Shown here: in pieces, positions 17,105 through 25,625 of the stretch
Numbering within the stretch: position 1 is the first letter of the stretch
Layout of the letters: each line of letters begins with the position of its first letter
Source of the DNA: Phocaeicola sp.
Lineage (GTDB): Bacteria; Bacteroidota; Bacteroidia; Bacteroidales; Bacteroidaceae
Assembly (NCBI GenBank): GCA_020026175.1
Contig: JAHHQV010000008.1
Location: 1-59,569 of the forward strand
DNA: 59,569 nt
Reading direction: 5' to 3'
Notes under the pieces: model-generated
Told to the model about the DNA's origin: nothing
The model's database searches: none
The model's input: only the letters and a program-made list of their open reading frames with translations
Program-made: the position numbers and the translations under genes

Positions 17105-17731
17105 TTAAAGTCGGCAGAAAAGTGAAACGAAAAACGGAACGGAGAGGTCTATCAGAATACCGTGGAATATAGCTACAGGTATCATGTCCTTGCCCGAGTA
17201 TTTGGTAATCATAGGCAATACCACATCCATTGAGTTGACTCCAGCTGCTGATATAGGGGCTAGCTTTCCGAAATATTTTGCCAATAAAGGTGTTCCAAGC
17301 AAAGCCATCATTTCTCTGAATATATTCGCCAAAAGTGCTATGGTTCCCAGTTCGGTGGCAAGTTGCACTCCCAATGAGGCTTCCTTAAACTGTGTTATAA
17401 GGATAGAAGAGAGAGAATAATATGCAAATCCGCTTCCTACTGCCATACAGTCGAAAATACTCCATTGCGACAACAACAGGCTGGCGAATGCCGAGAACAG
17501 AAGTGTTCCCGAAACTGTAGCTATTGGTATGAGCAGGTATTTTGGCTTAAAATCCTTTATTATTGATTTCAGGTTGTTGCTAGAGCCAAGGCTTAGTCCG
17601 ACCTGTAGCATTAAGGCATATAGAATATACATTGACATGTTCGATTCCTGTACATCAAAAGGTATTATATCAAGCGTACCCAATATGCATCCTGCAATGA
17701 AAAACAATAATACTATTATACTACCTTTCAT
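17105..17731 (-). CDS. LysO family exporter, C-terminal subunit/half
   Basis: 208 aa, about six hydrophobic segments. It matches the larger C-terminal part of the LysO (YbjE, DUF340) lysine exporter: LQVGLSLGSSNNL, GSGFAYYSLSSILITQF, LGTIALLANIFREMMALLGTPLLAKYFGKLAPISAAGVNSMDVVLPMI. In E. coli LysO is one protein of about 300 aa. Here the two parts are separate genes overlapping by 11 nt, together 303 aa. Family role: export of lysine or toxic analogues. It lies downstream of a long structured leader. Confidence 0.85.
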   Translation of the reverse strand: MKGSIIVLLFFIAGCILGTLDIIPFDVQESNMSMYILYALMLQVGLSLGSSNNLKSIIKDFKPKYLLIPIATVSGTLLFSAFASLLLSQWSIFDCMAVGSGFAYYSLSSILITQFKEASLGVQLATELGTIALLANIFREMMALLGTPLLAKYFGKLAPISAAGVNSMDVVLPMITKYSGKDMIPVAIFHGILIDLSVPFFVSLFCRL

Positions 17732-18008
17732 TTTCCCCCTCCTTTCTCTTAAAGAAAAGTGTAAGAACCATCCATGCTGCTAATGTACTGCCACATGTGG
17801 TAGAACATGCAATGATTGCAGCCTGCCATCCGAATGTTCCCAGATTGTCGATTATCCTGTCGTTCGAGCCGATGGAAAATCCCATGATGAACAGCAGCAA
17901 TATTATAGTGAATGATATAGTCTTTTCTGTATTTTTTATAAAACTCATATCTCTGAATATGTATCCTAAAACGATACCGGTAAACATAATTCCAATAATA
18001 GTAAACAT
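17721..18008 (-). CDS. LysO family exporter, N-terminal subunit/half
   Basis: 95 aa with three hydrophobic segments: MFTIIGIMFTGIVLGYIF, TISFTIILLLFIMGFSIGSNDRI, and GWQAAIIACSTTCGSTLAAWMVLTLFF ahead of a charged KRKEGENER tail. It corresponds to the N-terminal third of LysO. The stop overlaps the start of the next gene by 11 nt, suggesting translational coupling and a two-chain exporter. I believe the split form is widespread in Bacteroidota, so this is gene fission rather than a frameshift; both halves have clean starts. Confidence 0.82.
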   Translation of the reverse strand: MFTIIGIMFTGIVLGYIFRDMSFIKNTEKTISFTIILLLFIMGFSIGSNDRIIDNLGTFGWQAAIIACSTTCGSTLAAWMVLTLFFKRKEGENER

Positions 18009-18045
18009 AGCTTTTATAGTTTTTGATCAAGTGATGTAACTTTTC

Positions 18046-18197
18046 TTTCAAAGACACAATGATGTGTCTTTGAAAAGATAATATTAAAATAGATTGTATT
18101 TTATTTTGAGTTATATAAGAGAATGGTCTTACTTCATTGGAAACCGCTGAACCAATGAACGAGCGCACTTTTATATCCATACACCAGCTGTATATGG
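18046..18197 (-). promoter_or_regulatory. Structured 5' leader upstream of the LysO genes
   Basis: Three perfect stem-loops lie between the promoter (18285-18292) and the start codon. P1 at 18177-18197 is CCATACAC/GTATATGG (as plus strand, with one wobble in RNA) around CAGCT. P2 at 18133-18159 is TTCATTGG/CCAATGAA with an 11-nt loop rich in CCGC. P3 at 18046-18075 is TTTCAAAGACAC/GTGTCTTTGAAA, 12 bp with a 6-nt loop. A leader of about 270 nt is unusually long here. No lysine-riboswitch core was recognised, and no U-run follows P3. Candidate cis-regulatory RNA. Confidence 0.5.
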
Positions 18198-18284
18198 AGC
18201 GGAGTGTGTGGCTTTATGTAAGTTAGTATTCTGTTCATCAGTCTGGTTCTTTTTTATTTGATAAATATGTTTTTAATTCTTCTG

Positions 18285-18292
18285 CAAAGATA
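18285..18292 (-). promoter_or_regulatory. -7 promoter element for the LysO leader
   Basis: The minus strand reads TATCTTTGCAG. It lies 277 nt upstream of the first LysO start codon, which implies the long leader. Confidence 0.5.
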
Positions 18293-18387
18293 GTCTACCT
18301 GTGAATATATTCCAAATATTTATGCACTTTTCTGAAATTACCGATATTATTAGTTGTCCTATACTATACAATTTTGTATTTTAATAA

Positions 18388-18395
18388 TAACTTTG
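18388..18395 (+). promoter_or_regulatory. -7 promoter element for M23 peptidase
   Basis: TAACTTTGCAGCG, a strong TAnnTTTG match, 32 nt before the ATG at 18427. Confidence 0.6.
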
Positions 18396-18426
18396 CAGCG
18401 TTTTAATAATAAGTTATCTTCAATAT

Positions 18427-20091
18427 ATGTATAGCAAGTCGTTGTTTTTTATTTTGGTATTCTCGTGCTTCAGAATCGGTATGACGGCAAAGGATGTTTT
18501 GAAATATATTTCTCCGTTTGATTTCCCTTTGTTGCTTAGTGCCAATTTCGGTGAACTGAGGCCGAATCATTTTCATAACGGAATAGACATAAAGACAAAA
18601 GGTACGGTAGGACATCCTGTAAGATGTATTGCCGATGGATATGTGTCGCGCGTGGCAGTCCAGCACGGAGGATACGGACAGGCTATATACATTACCCATA
18701 ATGACGGACATACATCGGTGTACGGTCATGTGATGTCGTTTTGTCCGGCCATAGAAAAATATGTCAGAGACTATCAGTACAAGCACGAGACTTTTGTGTG
18801 TTATCTGTATCCCGAACCGGGAAAATTCAAGGTAAAGCAGGGAGATATAATAGCCATGAGTGGCAATGAGGGTGCTTCGGCTGGACCTCATCTTCACCTT
18901 GAAATAAGGAAAAGCGGAACCGACGAATATCTCGACCCGATGCCTTATTTCAAGAAATGGATTAAAGATTCAAAAGCTCCTTCGGTGTCGCATATAGGGC
19001 TGTATCCTATATCAGGCAAAGGTGTTGTTGATGGTTCTTCAACAAAGAAGATAGTCCCGATAAATTCAATTAATCATCCATTTGTTGCTTGGGGCGAGAT
19101 ATATGCAGGCATTGTAGCAAAAGACTATATGGACGGTACTTCAAATTTCTATGGTGTACATTCTGTTGCGTTGTATGTAGATTCTGTAAAGGTGTTTGGC
19201 AGTGTGACACATGCGGTTCTTCCCGATGAAAACAGAATGATTAATTCGTTTATTGATTATGATGAATATGTAAAGCATCGCCGATTGATGATGCGTTCGT
19301 ATAAAGCACCCGGAAACAAACTGCGTCTGCACAGAGTAGATGGCAATAGGGGAGTGGTGATAATAGATGAAGAAAGAGACTATAGTTTTCTGTATGTACT
19401 GGAAGATGATTTTGGAAATATAAGCCGTTATAGTTTTGTAGTCAGAGGAAAGAAACAACCCATACCTGAGGTCAAAACAGACAAGCAGGAAATAGTCAGA
19501 TTTTGGAATACTTCTGTGATACAACGTCCCGGATTCGAGTTTATCGTACCCAAAGGTATGCTGTACGATGATGCTGGTGTAACGGTAGATGCTTCTTCTC
19601 AAGGAACAGAGGCGGTTTCTATGGAATACAATATAGATGCGGGTAATGCTCCGTTGCATGGATATTGTCCGTTGGCTATAGGAGTGAAGAATCATGCTAA
19701 AGTTTCTCCAGAGAAATATTATATAAGAGAAAGGCGTGGCAAGCGCACATACTATGCCGGAGGAAAATATGCCGACGGGTGGGTGCGTACTAAAGTTCGT
19801 AATTTTGGCAGATATTCTGTAGGAATTGATACTATAGCTCCGGTGGTGGAGCCTATAGACAGGCAGAAGTGGAGGAGTACTGCAAATATTCGTTTTAAAG
19901 CAAGCGATACCCAGTCGGATATTAGTTCTTATAAAGTATATATTGATGGAAAATTTGTACTTTTCGGACTTAAAAAAGGTCTTCTTGTTATACAAGATAA
20001 AGATAAAGTGAAAAAAGGAGTTGCACATACACTTGAGGTTAAAGTGAAAGACAATTGTGGCAACGAGACTTGTAAACGTATGAAATACTAA
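18427..20091 (+). CDS. M23 family metallopeptidase (LytM-type), secreted
   Basis: 554 aa. The N-terminus (SLFFILVFSCFRIGMTA) is a signal peptide. The LytM zinc site is complete: NHFHNGIDIKTKG gives His and Asp near residues 56-60, and AGPHLHLEIRK gives the HxH pair near 158. The family cleaves peptidoglycan cross-bridges. After the peptidase domain, a beta-rich region of about 380 aa with no recognised domain ends in DTIAPVVEPIDRQKWRS, an Ig-like C-terminal strand set. It is separated by 26 nt from the C69 dipeptidase gene, so the two likely form an operon. Confidence 0.9.
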   Translation: MYSKSLFFILVFSCFRIGMTAKDVLKYISPFDFPLLLSANFGELRPNHFHNGIDIKTKGTVGHPVRCIADGYVSRVAVQHGGYGQAIYITHNDGHTSVYGHVMSFCPAIEKYVRDYQYKHETFVCYLYPEPGKFKVKQGDIIAMSGNEGASAGPHLHLEIRKSGTDEYLDPMPYFKKWIKDSKAPSVSHIGLYPISGKGVVDGSSTKKIVPINSINHPFVAWGEIYAGIVAKDYMDGTSNFYGVHSVALYVDSVKVFGSVTHAVLPDENRMINSFIDYDEYVKHRRLMMRSYKAPGNKLRLHRVDGNRGVVIIDEERDYSFLYVLEDDFGNISRYSFVVRGKKQPIPEVKTDKQEIVRFWNTSVIQRPGFEFIVPKGMLYDDAGVTVDASSQGTEAVSMEYNIDAGNAPLHGYCPLAIGVKNHAKVSPEKYYIRERRGKRTYYAGGKYADGWVRTKVRNFGRYSVGIDTIAPVVEPIDRQKWRSTANIRFKASDTQSDISSYKVYIDGKFVLFGLKKGLLVIQDKDKVKKGVAHTLEVKVKDNCGNETCKRMKY

Positions 20092-20117
20092 TAACCATTT
20101 AATTTATATTCAGATTT

Positions 20118-21767
20118 ATGATTAACAGATTGTTTATGGCTGTAGTTCTTCTTGCAGCCTTTGTTGTGAACGGTTGGGCTTGTACCAATTTCATTGTCGG
20201 CAAAAAAGCGTCTGCCGACGGTTCTGTTATAGTTTCCTATTCAGCCGATTCGTATGGTATGTTCGGATGGCTGTATCATTACCCTGCTGCTGTACATCCT
20301 GACGGTGCGATGCGTGAAATCCACGACTGGGATTCAGGCAAATATCTTGGAAAGATTAAGGAAGCAAAACAGACATACAATGTAGTGGGCAACATGAATG
20401 AATTTCAGGTTACTATTGCCGAAACTACATTCGGCGGTCGTCCTGAGCTGGTAGATACAACTGGCGTAATGGACTATGGAAGCCTTATTTATGTAGCTTT
20501 GCAGCGTTCGCGTACTGCAAAAGAAGCTATCAAGGTGATGACAGACCTTGTGAAAGAATACGGATATTACAGTGGTGGAGAGTCGTTCTCTATAGCCGAC
20601 CCTAACGAGGCTTGGATAATGGAGATGATAGGTAAAGGTCCTGGCATAAAAGGTGCTGTTTGGGTTGCTGTACGCATTCCTGATGACTGTATAGCTGCAC
20701 ATGCCAACCAGAGCCGTATTCATAAGTTCGACTTGGATGACAAGGAAAATTGCCTTTATTCTCCTGATGTTATTTCTTTTGCACGCGAGAAAGGATATTT
20801 TGATGGAAAAAACAAAGATTTCAGTTTTGCCGATGCATATTGCCCTGCTGATTTTGGTGGAATCCGTTTTTGCGATGCACGTGTGTGGAGTTTCTATAAT
20901 ATGTTCAGCAAGTCTACAGGTGAAGCCTACTTACCATATATATTAGGTGAAAGCAAAGAGCCTATGCCACTTTATATCAAAGCAGATTCAAAACTTTCAG
21001 CACGTGATGTTCAGCGAGCGATGCGTGACCATTACGAAGGAACTCCGCTGGATATAACAAAGGATATGGGTGCTGGTCCTTTCGAAACTCCTTATCGTCT
21101 TTCTCCTCTTACTTTTAAGGTAGACGGAGTAGAGTATTTCAACGAACGTCCTATCTCTACTCAGCAGAGTGCATTCTCGTTTGTTTCGCAGATGCGTTCA
21201 ACTTTGCCCGATCCCGTAGGTGGTGTTCTTTGGTTTGGTCTTGATGATGCAAATATGACAGTCTTTACTCCTGTTTACTGTTGTACAGACAGAATACCTG
21301 CTCCATACGCAGAAGGAAATGGCGACTGCATTACTTTCTCATGGGATTCTGCTTTCTGGATTTACAACTGGGTGGCAGATATGATTCGTCCGCGCTATAA
21401 CCTAATGATAGGAGATATGCGTGCTGTTCAGAATGAACTTGAGGATACTTTTGCTTCTGCACAAGAAGGTATCGAGGCTTCTGCACTGAAATTGTATCAG
21501 CAAGATCCAGCCAAGGCTAAAGAGTTCTTGACTAATTACACAGATATGACAGCCCGTACTACTATAGACCGCTGGAAGAAATTGGGAGAACACTTGATTG
21601 TACGTTTCAACGATGGTGCAGTAAAGAAGATGAAGAACGGTAAGCTTGTTGCTCCTAAAACAGGAAATGTAGCTCCTCTTGACCGTCCTGGCTATCCTCA
21701 GGAATTCTTGAAAGAAGTGGTTAAGAAAACTGGCGACAGATATAAGATGAAGGAAATCAAGAAGTAA
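20118..21767 (+). CDS. C69 family dipeptidase (PepD-like), secreted
   Basis: 549 aa. Signal peptide MAVVLLAAFVVNGWA is followed directly by CTNFIVGKKASADGSV. Processing at A-C exposes the N-terminal cysteine nucleophile of this Ntn-hydrolase family. Further family segments are ETTFGGRPEL, YGYYSGGESFSIADPNEAWIMEMIGKG, RIPDDCIAAHANQSRI and SFVSQMR near residue 355. It would hydrolyse dipeptides in the periplasm, supplying amino acids. It shares a transcript with the M23 peptidase and is closed by the hairpin at 21797-21839. Confidence 0.93.
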   Translation: MINRLFMAVVLLAAFVVNGWACTNFIVGKKASADGSVIVSYSADSYGMFGWLYHYPAAVHPDGAMREIHDWDSGKYLGKIKEAKQTYNVVGNMNEFQVTIAETTFGGRPELVDTTGVMDYGSLIYVALQRSRTAKEAIKVMTDLVKEYGYYSGGESFSIADPNEAWIMEMIGKGPGIKGAVWVAVRIPDDCIAAHANQSRIHKFDLDDKENCLYSPDVISFAREKGYFDGKNKDFSFADAYCPADFGGIRFCDARVWSFYNMFSKSTGEAYLPYILGESKEPMPLYIKADSKLSARDVQRAMRDHYEGTPLDITKDMGAGPFETPYRLSPLTFKVDGVEYFNERPISTQQSAFSFVSQMRSTLPDPVGGVLWFGLDDANMTVFTPVYCCTDRIPAPYAEGNGDCITFSWDSAFWIYNWVADMIRPRYNLMIGDMRAVQNELEDTFASAQEGIEASALKLYQQDPAKAKEFLTNYTDMTARTTIDRWKKLGEHLIVRFNDGAVKKMKNGKLVAPKTGNVAPLDRPGYPQEFLKEVVKKTGDRYKMKEIKK

Positions 21768-21796
21768 TTGAATTTCCTGTATATCGGAATTGTTTT

Positions 21797-21839
21797 AAAC
21801 GGTGTTTTGCTCTTGATATGGCAAAACACCGTTTTTTTT
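21797..21839 (+). terminator. Terminator after the C69 dipeptidase
   Basis: AAACGGTGTTTTGC (21797-21810) pairs perfectly with GCAAAACACCGTTT (21821-21834), 10-nt loop, then a run of T. Confidence 0.9.
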
Positions 21840-22222
21840 GATATGCAATATTATATCATTAGTGGGTTGAAGTATCATATATGCCAATGTTTAATGTCAA
21901 AATGATATGTTTACTTTCTGACAGATATAGCGTATCTTGCTTTCTGTTAAAAAAATCGCTTGTTTCACGTAACATTTCTTTTTAGTTGAAGTTTTGTATG
22001 CTTTATGCTGATCTTGTTTAGCCGTTGTGCTGTATCAAGTCTGAATTATGTTTGTGTAAATATGTTAAAATCAGGGTAATTCCTTTCTTTTGTATTTAAT
22101 AGTATGCTTTCAGTGTGTTATTTTGCTTCCTATAGTTCATAGGTCTGCTTTCATACTAATTATTTTATACTTTTTGACTATAATGCATGTATGAATTATT
22201 AGGAAAATTTCAAGCATTTTTT
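21840..22222. other. Intergenic spacer, about 380 nt, no gene seen
   Basis: Very AT-rich. No open frame with coding character, no tRNA, and no hairpin longer than chance was seen. It is probably long 5' flanking DNA for the phosphohexomutase gene, whose -7 element closes the spacer at 22223. Confidence 0.5.
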
Positions 22223-22230
22223 TACATTTG
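22223..22230 (+). promoter_or_regulatory. -7 promoter element for phosphohexomutase
   Basis: TACATTTGCAG, 41 nt before the ATG at 22271. Confidence 0.55.
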
Positions 22231-22270
22231 CAGTAATTAATGATATTAACGTATTAATAAAAATATAATT

Positions 22271-24016
22271 ATGGGAAACGAAGAATTAATCAAACAATGT
22301 ACTGAGAAAGCTCAGACATGGTTGTCTTCTGCTTATGATGCTGAAACTCAGGCCGAAGTAAAGCGTATGTTGGATAATGAAGATAAGACAGATTTGATAG
22401 AATCATTCTATAAAGATCTTGAATTCGGTACAGGCGGTTTGCGTGGTATCATGGGTGTAGGTTCAAACCGCATGAACATCTATACAGTTGGTGCTGCTAC
22501 TCAAGGATTGTCTAACTATCTGAACAAATGTTTTGCAGGTAAGAAAGACATCGCTGTTGTTGTGGGTCACGACTGTCGTAACAATAGCCGTTTGTTTGCC
22601 GAAATTTCTGCAAATATATTTTCTGCAAACGGAATCAAGGTATATCTTTTCGATGATATGCGTCCTACTCCTGAAATGTCGTTCGCCATACGTCACCTTG
22701 GTTGCCAGAGCGGTATTATCCTTACTGCATCACACAATCCTAAAGAATATAACGGATACAAGGCATATTGGGATGATGGCGCACAGGTGCTTGCTCCACA
22801 CGACAAGGGTATTATCGACGAAGTGAACAAGATTGCTTCTGCTGCCGACATCAAGTTTGAAGGAAACAAGGAACTTATTCAGATAATAGGCAAGGAAATA
22901 GATGATGTGTATTTGGAAAAAGTACATTCTATTTCTATTGACCCTGAAGTTATCAAGCGTCAGAAAGACCTGAAGATAGTGTATACTCCTATCCACGGAA
23001 CCGGAATGATGCTTATTCCTCAGGCTCTGAAGATGTGGGGATTTGAGAATGTTCATTGCGTACCAGAGCAGATGGTGAAGAGCGGTGACTTCCCTACAGT
23101 GGTTTCTCCTAATCCTGAAAATGCTGAGGCTCTTACTTTTGCCATCAATCTGGCCAAGAGCATAGATGCAGATATAGTGATGGCTTCCGACCCCGATGCC
23201 GACCGTGTTGGTATGGCTTGCAAGAACAGCAAGGGAGAATGGGTACTTGTAAACGGTAACCAGACTTGCTTGATTTTCTTGTATTACATCATCAAAAACC
23301 GTATAGCTATGGGTAAGATGAAGGGTAACGAATTTATAGTAAAGACTATCGTTACTACAGAACTTATCAAGGTTGTAGCCGACAAGAATAATATAGAAAT
23401 GTATGACTGTTACACAGGGTTCAAGTGGATTGCACGTCAGATTCGCCTTAACGAAGGTGTCAAGCAGTACATCGGTGGAGGTGAAGAAAGTTACGGATTC
23501 CTTGCCGAAGACTTTGTGCGCGACAAAGATGCGGTTTCTGCATGTACTCTTCTTGCCGAAATATGCGCTTGGGCAAAAGATCAGGGAAAGACTTTGTATG
23601 ACGTATTGATGGATATCTATGTAGAATACGGATTCTCTAAAGAGGTGACAGTGAACGTTGTGAAGCCAGGCAAGAGTGGGGCTGACGAAATAAAGGCAAT
23701 GATGGAAAACTTCCGTGCTTGTCCTCCTAAGGAATTGGGTGGCTCGAAAGTTTCTCTTGTTAAAGACTACAAGACTCTTAAGGCTACAGATGGCGATGGA
23801 AATGTGACAGACATAGATATGCCAGAACCATCAAATGTTCTTCAGTTCTTTACAGAAGACGGTACAAAAGTTTCTGTACGTCCTTCGGGTACAGAGCCTA
23901 AAATCAAGTTCTATATGGAACTCAAGGGCGAAATGGCTTGCCCTAAGTGTTATGCAGGAGCCAATGCCGATGCTGAAGAAAAGATAGATGCTGTGAAAAA
24001 ATCTCTTGGCATCTGA
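22271..24016 (+). CDS. Phosphoglucomutase/phosphomannomutase family (phospho-sugar mutase)
   Basis: Interconverts hexose 1- and 6-phosphates. 581 aa, the PgcA/PGM2-like long type. FGTGGLRGIMGVGSNRMN is the family opening, the phosphoserine loop TASHNPKEYNGYK has Ser154, the metal loop DPDADR is near 307, sugar specificity GGGEESYG is near 402, and the phosphate-binding RPSGTEPKIKFYM is near 537. It is monocistronic, with its own promoter and the terminator at 24083-24139. GEES in the sugar loop fits glucose/mannose phosphates; substrate choice cannot be set from sequence. Confidence 0.94.
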   Translation: MGNEELIKQCTEKAQTWLSSAYDAETQAEVKRMLDNEDKTDLIESFYKDLEFGTGGLRGIMGVGSNRMNIYTVGAATQGLSNYLNKCFAGKKDIAVVVGHDCRNNSRLFAEISANIFSANGIKVYLFDDMRPTPEMSFAIRHLGCQSGIILTASHNPKEYNGYKAYWDDGAQVLAPHDKGIIDEVNKIASAADIKFEGNKELIQIIGKEIDDVYLEKVHSISIDPEVIKRQKDLKIVYTPIHGTGMMLIPQALKMWGFENVHCVPEQMVKSGDFPTVVSPNPENAEALTFAINLAKSIDADIVMASDPDADRVGMACKNSKGEWVLVNGNQTCLIFLYYIIKNRIAMGKMKGNEFIVKTIVTTELIKVVADKNNIEMYDCYTGFKWIARQIRLNEGVKQYIGGGEESYGFLAEDFVRDKDAVSACTLLAEICAWAKDQGKTLYDVLMDIYVEYGFSKEVTVNVVKPGKSGADEIKAMMENFRACPPKELGGSKVSLVKDYKTLKATDGDGNVTDIDMPEPSNVLQFFTEDGTKVSVRPSGTEPKIKFYMELKGEMACPKCYAGANADAEEKIDAVKKSLGI

Positions 24017-24082
24017 TACCATGACTTTTAGTAGGGAAGTAGCATCGCAACTATAGTTGTAATGGCTTTCTCAATGAAATAT

Positions 24083-24139
24083 TAAACCGCATATTAAGCA
24101 GGTCCGTAGAAAGGATTGCTTATGTGCGGTTTATTTTTT
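24083..24139 (+). terminator. Terminator after phosphohexomutase
   Basis: TAAACCGCATATTAAGCA (24083-24100) pairs with TGCTTATGTGCGGTTTA (24117-24133) with one mismatch and one bulge, then TTTTTT. Confidence 0.88.
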
Positions 24140-24184
24140 GTTAAAATCAGAGAGCTGATAAAAACATTTAAACTGATTTTCCAT

Positions 24185-24192
24185 TAACTTTG
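24185..24192 (+). promoter_or_regulatory. -7 promoter element for MATE transporter
   Basis: TAACTTTGCAG, 24 nt before the ATG at 24216. Confidence 0.6.
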
Positions 24193-24215
24193 CAGCACAA
24201 AAACAGGATAACATT

Positions 24216-25586
24216 ATGGCTAAGTCAAAGGAAATGACATCAGGAGCTCCGCTTCCTCTTATTTTGAATTTTACTATACCTCTTTTGTTGGGAAATCTTC
24301 TGCAACAGACATATTCGTTCGTCGATGCCGCTATAGTAGGTAAGTTCTTGGGAATAAATGCTTTGGCGGCAGTTGGTGCAAGCACTTCTGTCATATTCCT
24401 TATTCTGGGTTTCTGTAATGGATGTTGTGGAGGGTTCGGTATTCCTGTAGCTCAGAAATTCGGAGCAAGAGATTATGTCACCATGCGCAGATATGTGTAC
24501 GTAAGTCTGAAACTCTCGGCCATATTGTCTGTGGTTATTGCTTTTGTTACAAGTGTACTTTGTCCTTATATATTGAGGTGGATGCAGACTCCCGAAAATA
24601 TAATGGTAGATGCAAATAAATATCTTCTTATAACATTTATAGGTATTCCATGTACATTCTTCTATAATCTTTTCTCAAGCATTATAAGAGCTTTGGGTGA
24701 CAGCAAGACCCCTTTCTGGTTCTTGATGCTGTCTACTGTTCTTAATATAGCTCTCGACCTGTTGTGTATAATATATTGGGGATGGGGTGTTGCCGGTGCA
24801 GCCATTGCTACGGTAATATCTCAGGGAGTTTCTGCATACCTGTGTTATAAGTATATGTACAGTAAGTTCGAAATACTGCGTACCGAACCTTCCGACAGGC
24901 GTTTTCGTTCAGACTTGGCAAAACAGCTCATGGCTATAGGTGCGCCTATGGGATTGCAATTCTCTATAACAGCCATAGGTAGCATCATGTTGCAGAGTGC
25001 CAACAATGCACTAGGAACAGCCTGTGTGGCAGCATTTACCGCCGGAATACGTATAAAGATGTTTTTCTTGTGTATGTTGGAAAGCCTTGGTATGGCTATG
25101 GCCACTTATAGCGGTCAGAATTATGGTGCCGGAAAACCCGACAGAATATGGCACGGAGTAAAGTCTTCCATGAAGATGGTCGTGATATATTGTATCTTTG
25201 TCAACCTTGTTTTATGGAATTTTTCAGAGGATATAGCGTTGTTGTTTATTGACGCTTCCGAAACAGAAGTCCTTGAAAAGACAGCCTTTTTTCTGCATGT
25301 ATCTGCCTCCTTCTTCGTATTGTTGGGCTTGTTGTGTGTGTTGCGATACACCATTCAGGGAGCAGGCTATACTCAGTTGTCGATGTTTTCGGGAGTAGCA
25401 GAGATGATTGCACGAACCTTGGTCAGCCGTATTGCTGTTCCGTTATGGGGATTTGGCGGTGTATGTTTCGGCGACTCTATAGCATGGATTTTTGCTGTGT
25501 GTTTTCTTATTCCTGCATTTAGATATGTTTATCGCCGACTTATAGATATCGTTGAAAAAGAAAGGCAATATACCTTGTACGAATGA
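24216..25586 (+). CDS. MATE family efflux transporter
   Basis: 456 aa with about twelve hydrophobic segments in two homologous halves. The opening PLPLILNFTIPLLLGNLLQQTYSFVDAAIVGKFLG is the MATE N-terminal signature (Q and D in helices 1-2), repeated in the second half as QLMAIGAPMGLQFSITAIGSIMLQSANNALG. The family exports cationic drugs and metabolites using a Na+ or H+ gradient. The substrate is unknown. It is monocistronic, and a convergent terminator with the helicase gene lies at 25583-25619. Confidence 0.93.
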   Translation: MAKSKEMTSGAPLPLILNFTIPLLLGNLLQQTYSFVDAAIVGKFLGINALAAVGASTSVIFLILGFCNGCCGGFGIPVAQKFGARDYVTMRRYVYVSLKLSAILSVVIAFVTSVLCPYILRWMQTPENIMVDANKYLLITFIGIPCTFFYNLFSSIIRALGDSKTPFWFLMLSTVLNIALDLLCIIYWGWGVAGAAIATVISQGVSAYLCYKYMYSKFEILRTEPSDRRFRSDLAKQLMAIGAPMGLQFSITAIGSIMLQSANNALGTACVAAFTAGIRIKMFFLCMLESLGMAMATYSGQNYGAGKPDRIWHGVKSSMKMVVIYCIFVNLVLWNFSEDIALLFIDASETEVLEKTAFFLHVSASFFVLLGLLCVLRYTIQGAGYTQLSMFSGVAEMIARTLVSRIAVPLWGFGGVCFGDSIAWIFAVCFLIPAFRYVYRRLIDIVEKERQYTLYE

Positions 25587-25624
25587 CAAACAGTTGCTAT
25601 ATCTACAACTGTTTGTCATTTCTT
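25583..25624. terminator. Shared terminator between convergent MATE and helicase genes
   Basis: ATGACAAACAGTTG (25583-25596) pairs perfectly with CAACTGTTTGTCAT (25606-25619), then TTTCTTTTT. It overlaps the MATE stop codon and ends next to the helicase stop. Confidence 0.85.
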
Positions 25625-25625
25625 T

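Noticed and set aside
17749..18180. 143-aa open frame overlapping the first LysO gene (opens MDIKVRSFIGSAVSNEV)
   Set aside because: It runs in another frame through the hairpin leader and the LysO coding region. Its composition (rich in Ile, Tyr, His) is that of an out-of-frame shadow. A short leader peptide cannot be excluded, but nothing supports the whole frame.
18046..18197. Known lysine riboswitch
   Set aside because: Considered because the gene is a lysine exporter, but the conserved L-box core and five-helix junction could not be found. The leader is reported as a different, unassigned structure.
19141..20028. 295-aa frame antisense to the M23 peptidase
   Set aside because: The M23 gene is complete and has signal peptide and zinc motifs; the antisense translation has no recognisable feature.
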